From CALCHA01 sp035548175 (GTDB taxonomy: Bacteria > Planctomycetota > Phycisphaerae > WQYP01): a stretch of DNA of 47,309 nucleotides. Positions 43,784 to 47,309 of the stretch are shown piece after piece; position 1 is the first letter of the stretch, and every line of letters starts with the position of its first letter. The notes below the pieces were generated by a model, which saw only the letters and a list, made by a program, of their open reading frames with translations, was not told the origin of the DNA and did no database searches. The translations under genes were made by a program, and so were the position numbers. The stretch covers positions 1 to 47,309 of the forward strand of contig DASZTO010000008.1 in NCBI GenBank assembly GCA_035548175.1, given 5' to 3'.

Positions 43784-44662
43784 TCATGCGTACGGGTTCG
43801 CCTTGCCCATCTGCTCCAGCAGCTTCGCAATCCGTTTCTCCGTCGGCGGGTGCGTCCGGAACATCCCCGCCACGCCTTCGCCGATCTCCTGTCGCGTCAG
43901 CGGCTTCATGATGAACATGTGACCCTCCGCCGGCGGCACGTTCATCGGAATCTGCTTGTTGCCCACTTCCAGCTTCTTGAGCGCTGCGATCAGGCCCTCC
44001 GGTCCGCCCGCCAGATAGGCCCCGCTCGCGTCCGCCGCATACTCCCGGGAGCGCGAAATCGCCATCTGAATCAGCCCCGCCGCCAAAGGCGCCAGAAGGA
44101 TCATCAGCAGCATCGCCACCATATCCAGCGGGCCCGAATCCCGGCTGCGCCGCCCGCCGCCGAACCACATCATCCAGTGCGCCAGCATCGCGATCGCCCC
44201 CGCCATGATCGCCGCGATCGTCGAAATCAGGATGTCCCGGTGCTTCACGTGCGACAGCTCATGCCCGATCACCCCCTCCAGCTCCCGCCCGCTCATCATC
44301 TGCATCAGCCCCGCGGTCACGCACACCACCGCATGCTTCGGATTGCGCCCCGTCGCAAACGCGTTGGGCGCCTGCTCCGGTGAAAAATACAGCCGAGGCA
44401 TCGGAAGACCCGCTCGCTTCGCCAGCGTCTCGGTCATCTCATACAGCTCGGGCGCTTCCTCCCGCGTCACCGGCCGGGCGCCCACCGACGCCAGCGCGAT
44501 CTTGTCCGACAAAAAATAGCCCCCCAGCGACATCCCCCCGCCGCACACCAGCCCGATGATCAGCCCCTGCTCCCCGCCAAACCCATACCCCACCGCCAGG
44601 CACAACCCCATCAGCAGGCCCAGCAGCATCGCCGTCTTCAACCCGTTCACAAACACCGTCAT
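43784..44662 (-). CDS. htpX: Membrane zinc protease HtpX (M48)
   Basis: A 292-residue inner-membrane protease for damaged membrane proteins. Two N-terminal helices, the zinc motif HELSH (near residue 134), two central helices, and SREYAAD with the third zinc ligand are all visible, in family order. RTHPPTEKRI near the end is also typical. The ATG at 44660-44662 has AAGGAAG upstream. It is divergent from the Hsp20 gene, with a 294-nt gap between them. Confidence 0.95.
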   Translation of the reverse strand: MTVFVNGLKTAMLLGLLMGLCLAVGYGFGGEQGLIIGLVCGGGMSLGGYFLSDKIALASVGARPVTREEAPELYEMTETLAKRAGLPMPRLYFSPEQAPNAFATGRNPKHAVVCVTAGLMQMMSGRELEGVIGHELSHVKHRDILISTIAAIMAGAIAMLAHWMMWFGGGRRSRDSGPLDMVAMLLMILLAPLAAGLIQMAISRSREYAADASGAYLAGGPEGLIAALKKLEVGNKQIPMNVPPAEGHMFIMKPLTRQEIGEGVAGMFRTHPPTEKRIAKLLEQMGKANPYA

Positions 44663-44893
44663 TCCAGCACTTCCTTATCACGATGACACCGCCGCACACC
44701 CCTGGCGGGACGCTTCATTATAGCCCCCCTGCCCCCTCATCGCCCCCCTTCCGCGGAGCCTTTCTTCCGCTGCTCGCTGAACCGTTATTCCGCTGTTACC
44801 AGGATGGCAGCCGCCTGCCACTCCGGCAGGCCCTCCGCACTCCAAATACCGCCTTCTTTGTGCCGAAATCCCGCGGTTCCCACTGGCACGCAC

Positions 44894-44921
44894 CTTGCAA
44901 TTTAGTGCCTCCGAATACATA
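44894..44921 (+). promoter_or_regulatory. Possible promoter of the Hsp20 gene
   Basis: CTTGCA (44894-44899), a 16-nt spacer and TACATA (44916-44921), 35 nt before the ATG. No CIRCE inverted repeat is visible. The rest of the gap 44663-44956 shows no other feature. Confidence 0.35.
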
Positions 44922-44956
44922 GCCACGTGCATACCTGGAAAGAAAGGAGCCCACCC

Positions 44957-45463
44957 ATGCTCGCACGCAGATCCGACTCTCATCCCCTGGAACTTGTTGA
45001 CCGTGAATTCAACCGCCTCATGAACCGCTTCTGGGGCAACGGCGAAGTGCCCGCCACCCTGGCCCCCTACGCCGTCGACGTCCACGAAGATGCCGACCAC
45101 TTTTATGTCGAAGCGGAACTCCCCGGTTTCAACCCCAATGAAGTCGACATCACGCTGGAAGATGGCGTGCTGACCATTCGCGGCGAACGCTCTTCCGAAT
45201 CCAAACCCGACGACAAGCAGAAAAAAGACGGCCGCCAGCCGCTGCATGTCGAACGCCGCTGGAGCCGCTTCGAGCGTTCCTTCACGCTTCCCACCGCGGT
45301 CAATGAAAATTCCGTCCGCGCCTCCATGGATGGCGGCATCCTCACCGTCACCCTGGACAAGCGCGAAGAAGTGAAACCGCGGAAAATCCAGATCACCGCC
45401 GGCCAGCATCCCCAGACCCCCGGCAAGGCCGGCGCCGCCAACGTCGTCGAACCCAAAAAGTAA
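44957..45463 (+). CDS. Small heat-shock protein, Hsp20/alpha-crystallin family
   Basis: A 168-residue ATP-independent chaperone. The alpha-crystallin domain covers about residues 36-140 (VDVHEDADHFYVEAELPGF, the LEDGVLTIRGER strand, and the closing GGILTVTLDK). The ATG at 44957 has AAAGGAG 7 nt upstream. It is a single-gene unit with its own promoter and terminator, beside the divergent htpX, another proteostasis gene. Confidence 0.95.
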   Translation: MLARRSDSHPLELVDREFNRLMNRFWGNGEVPATLAPYAVDVHEDADHFYVEAELPGFNPNEVDITLEDGVLTIRGERSSESKPDDKQKKDGRQPLHVERRWSRFERSFTLPTAVNENSVRASMDGGILTVTLDKREEVKPRKIQITAGQHPQTPGKAGAANVVEPKK

Positions 45464-45496
45464 GTCATCGCACATCCCTCATCGTCTCCTACCAGG

Positions 45497-45536
45497 GGAG
45501 GCCGGGCGGCCAGCGCCGCCCGCCTCCTTTTCTTTT
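45497..45536 (+). terminator. Intrinsic terminator of the Hsp20 gene
   Basis: GGAGGC-C-GGGCGGC (45497-45510) pairs with GCCGCCC-GCCTCC (45515-45527) with one bulged C and a 4-nt loop, followed by TTTTCTTTT. Confidence 0.85.
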
Positions 45537-45601
45537 GCCCCCGCCTCAACACCCTTCAGCCTCGGAATTGGACGAATTGAACAAATTTTTCCGATTTTTC
45601 C

Positions 45602-45607
45602 CTACAA
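45602..45607 (+). promoter_or_regulatory. Possible -10 box before the siroheme gene
   Basis: TACAAT ends 7 nt before the ATG at 45615, in an AT-rich stretch; no good -35 box is visible. If used, the message would be nearly leaderless. Confidence 0.3.
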
Positions 45608-45614
45608 TCCCCTC

Positions 45615-46253
45615 ATGACGCCTCCTTACCCCATCATGCTCCACCTCGATCGCCGCGATGTCCTGCTCGTGGGCGCCGGCGACGTCGGCCTGCGCAAAGC
45701 CGCCGGGCTGCTCGAAGCCGGCGCGCGCGTCACCGCCGTCAGCACCGCCTTCTCCCCGGAGTTCCTCGCCCTCCCCCTCGAACGCATCACCGAGCCCTAC
45801 GCGCCCCATCACCTCGCCCTCCATCCCTTCACGCTCGTCTTCGCCGCCACCAGCGATCCCGCCGTCAACGCCCGCATCCGCGATGATGCCGCCGCCTGCA
45901 ACCTCCTCTGCTGCCGCTGCGACGCCGCCGCCGACTCCGACTTCGCCGGCGCCGCCACCGCACGCGTCGGAGGCATCACCATCGCCGTCAGCACCGCCTC
46001 CGGTTCCCCGACCATCGCCGCGCAAGTCCGCGACCGCCTCGCCGCCGCCCTTGATCCCGCCTGGCCTCTCCTCGCCCAACTGCTTCCCGCCTGGCGCGCC
46101 CGCGCGCAACAGGAAATCACCGACCCCGCCGCACGCCTCCGCCTGCTGCGACATCTCGCCTCCGACGAAATGCTCGCCCTCGCCCGCTCCCACGGCGCCC
46201 CCGCCGCCGCCGCCCACTTCGAATCCCTCCTCGCCGCCGCCCGCTCCCCCTGA
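45615..46253 (+). CDS. Precorrin-2 dehydrogenase / sirohydrochlorin ferrochelatase-like (siroheme synthase N-domain)
   Basis: A 212-residue protein matching the N-terminal part of CysG or stand-alone SirC/Met8. The NAD-binding motif is LLVGAGDVGLRKAAGLLEAG (residues 17-36), and FAATSDPAVNARI and TIAVSTASGSPTIAAQVRD follow in family order. It oxidises precorrin-2 and may insert iron to make siroheme. The methyltransferase half of CysG is absent. It is followed at 75 nt by a HemX-like gene, a common siroheme/heme gene order. Confidence 0.9.
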   Translation: MTPPYPIMLHLDRRDVLLVGAGDVGLRKAAGLLEAGARVTAVSTAFSPEFLALPLERITEPYAPHHLALHPFTLVFAATSDPAVNARIRDDAAACNLLCCRCDAAADSDFAGAATARVGGITIAVSTASGSPTIAAQVRDRLAAALDPAWPLLAQLLPAWRARAQQEITDPAARLRLLRHLASDEMLALARSHGAPAAAAHFESLLAAARSP

Positions 46254-46263
46254 CCCCTCCCCG

Positions 46264-46316
46264 TCCCTCGTCTTTCGCCTTTCGTCCTTCGTCTTTCGTC
46301 CTTCGTCTTTCATCGT
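46264..46316. repeat. TCGTCTTTCG short-period intergenic repeat
   Basis: The gap between the SirC-like and HemX-like genes is almost wholly composed of TCGTCTTTCG / TCGTCCTTCG units at 7-8 nt steps (about six copies). It is pyrimidine-only on the plus strand apart from the G residues. It shows no hairpin or T-run. Confidence 0.65.
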
Positions 46317-46327
46317 TACCGCACCCC

Positions 46328-47146
46328 ATGCTCCTCCTCCTCGCCCTCCTCTTCGCCGCCGCCTTCCTCCTCGCCTTCGCGCGCGCACGTCCAGCCAACA
46401 GCTCAGGCGCCCCCGCCGCCCCCTCCCTCGGCCTTCCCGCCTCGCTCCTCCTCGCCGCCGCCACGCTTCTCGCCCTCGCCCTGCTCATCGCCCGCGCCCT
46501 CGCCGCCCGTTCCCTCACCCTCCCTCTCGCCGACCACTTCGACGCTTTCCTCCTGCTCGCGCTGCTGCTCGCCGCCGCCGTGCTCTACCTCCGCGCCACC
46601 CGCCGCTTCCGCTCCCTCGCGCTCTTCCTCCTGCCGATCATCGTCATCCTCCTCATCCTGGGCGCCATCCTCACCGCCCTCTCCCCAGCCCCCTACCCCT
46701 ACGCCAATATATGGACATCCCTCCATGTCATCTCTGTCATCGCCGGCGCCCTCTGCCTCGCCCTCGGATGCGTCGGAGGCATCGCCTACCTCCTCGCCCA
46801 CCGCCAGCTCAAACACGCCCCCGCCACCTCCACCCTCCCCGCCCTCCCGCCGCTGGCCGCCATCGAACGCTTCAATATGTCCATGGTCTACGCCGGCTTT
46901 CCACTGCTCACCCTCGCCATGATCACCGGCGCCCTCCGCCTCGCCCAAACCCCCGCCTCCCACCCCTCCGCACACGCCCCCTGGCTCTCCCCAAAACTCC
47001 TCCTCGCCTCCGCCGCCTGGCTCACCTACGCCATCCTCGCCCACGTCCCCCTCGCCCCCCGCCTCCGCGGCCTCCACGCCGCCTGGCTCTCCATCCTCGG
47101 CTTCTCCCTCTTCCTGGCCACCTACGCCACCGTCATGTGGATGTAA
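46328..47146 (+). CDS. HemX/CcsA-like integral membrane protein
   Basis: A 272-residue membrane protein with about eight predicted helices. WTSLHVISVIAGALCLALG and the later MVYAGFPLLTLAMITGALRL resemble the CcsA/HemX (cytochrome c assembly) family. The heme-handling WGxxWxWD motif of true CcsA is absent, which favours the HemX-like branch that sits beside heme biosynthesis genes and influences glutamyl-tRNA reductase. No hemA is visible before the window ends. Confidence 0.78.
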   Translation: MLLLLALLFAAAFLLAFARARPANSSGAPAAPSLGLPASLLLAAATLLALALLIARALAARSLTLPLADHFDAFLLLALLLAAAVLYLRATRRFRSLALFLLPIIVILLILGAILTALSPAPYPYANIWTSLHVISVIAGALCLALGCVGGIAYLLAHRQLKHAPATSTLPALPPLAAIERFNMSMVYAGFPLLTLAMITGALRLAQTPASHPSAHAPWLSPKLLLASAAWLTYAILAHVPLAPRLRGLHAAWLSILGFSLFLATYATVMWM

Positions 47147-47186
47147 TCCTTCGCCGCCCCGCAATTACCCAACACGACCTCCCCCT

Positions 47187-47309
47187 TCACGCGCCTTCCC
47201 CCGCACCCGCGCCCGCCGGCTCGGCATGCTCGCCCGCCCCCACCCCCTCCCCCCCCGCCCCCCTCGGCAACTCCACCACAACCCTCGCCCCGCGCCCCAC
47301 CCCCGCGCT
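47187..47309 (-). CDS. Probable histidine kinase, C-terminal end only
   Basis: An open frame enters from the right edge and stops at 47187-47189. The 40 visible residues include GRGARVVVELPRG, the usual last strand of a HATPase_c domain, then a Gly/Ala/Glu-rich tail. The identification rests on this short motif only. Confidence 0.4.
   Translation of the reverse strand, partial: SAGVGRGARVVVELPRGAGGEGVGAGEHAEPAGAGAGEGA

Noticed and set aside
42379..43911. Plus-strand open frame opposite the Eis-like gene
   Set aside because: It is Arg/Pro/His-rich with no motif; the minus strand carries a coherent double-GNAT protein.
44663..44956. CIRCE or ROSE-type heat-shock element before Hsp20
   Set aside because: I looked for the CIRCE inverted repeat and a ribosome-site-masking hairpin and found neither.

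Overview
The window is GC-rich bacterial DNA that most resembles a member of the Planctomycetota, probably class Phycisphaerae. Support: a membrane protein with the planctomycete-style double CxxC ribbon and a DLTGLP core, a GT3 (glycogen phosphorylase-partner type) glycogen synthase, two PEP-CTERM secreted proteins, many secreted pectin enzymes without any SusC/SusD or TonB receptor, and weak or absent Shine-Dalgarno sites on several genes. The assignment is inference from gene content. I saw no tRNA, rRNA or CRISPR array.

Region 1 (1-5032, minus strand): a SNF2 helicase and a SWIM zinc-finger partner are followed 33 nt later by a GH28 pectinase that runs off the left edge. Region 2 (5183-20205, plus strand) is a rhamnogalacturonan (RG-I) degradation cluster: a double alpha/beta hydrolase, a PL4 lyase, a GH106 alpha-L-rhamnosidase, a CE15 glucuronoyl-esterase lipoprotein, a second PL4 lyase, and a CE12 rhamnogalacturonan acetylesterase. 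A two-gene module (17126-18810) of a small unknown protein and an ImmA/IrrE-like protein without its zinc motif sits between the last two. A second RG block, DUF2264/GH154 then CE12, lies on the minus strand at 35558-38353. Together these enzymes would cut the backbone, remove acetyl, ester and rhamnosyl groups, and finish the oligomers.

Region 3 (20233-31000) is mostly housekeeping: NAD-dependent DNA ligase, a small unknown gene with a structured leader, thioredoxin, a zinc-ribbon membrane protein, glycogen synthase, a PEP-CTERM protein, and pyruvate phosphate dikinase with a good promoter. Region 4 (31026-39553) holds a planctomycete-type membrane protein, a frameshifted RAYT-like transposase flanked by REP-type palindromes, a CDF metal exporter, a PEP-CTERM protein, the second RG block and a DUF89 phosphatase. 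Region 5 (39574-47309) holds PDZ and GNAT proteins, an M41-like protein without its zinc motif, an Eis-like acetyltransferase, HtpX, Hsp20, a siroheme/heme pair (SirC-like, HemX-like), and the end of a probable histidine kinase.

The most unusual signals are Gly/Arg (RGG-type) low-complexity segments inserted in or attached to most of the RG-degrading enzymes, the embedded two-gene module, a transposase/REP cassette, a three-hairpin mRNA leader at 22754-22951, several short-period intergenic repeats, and a strand-composition flip that makes 27.75-39.5 kb look like an inverted block.
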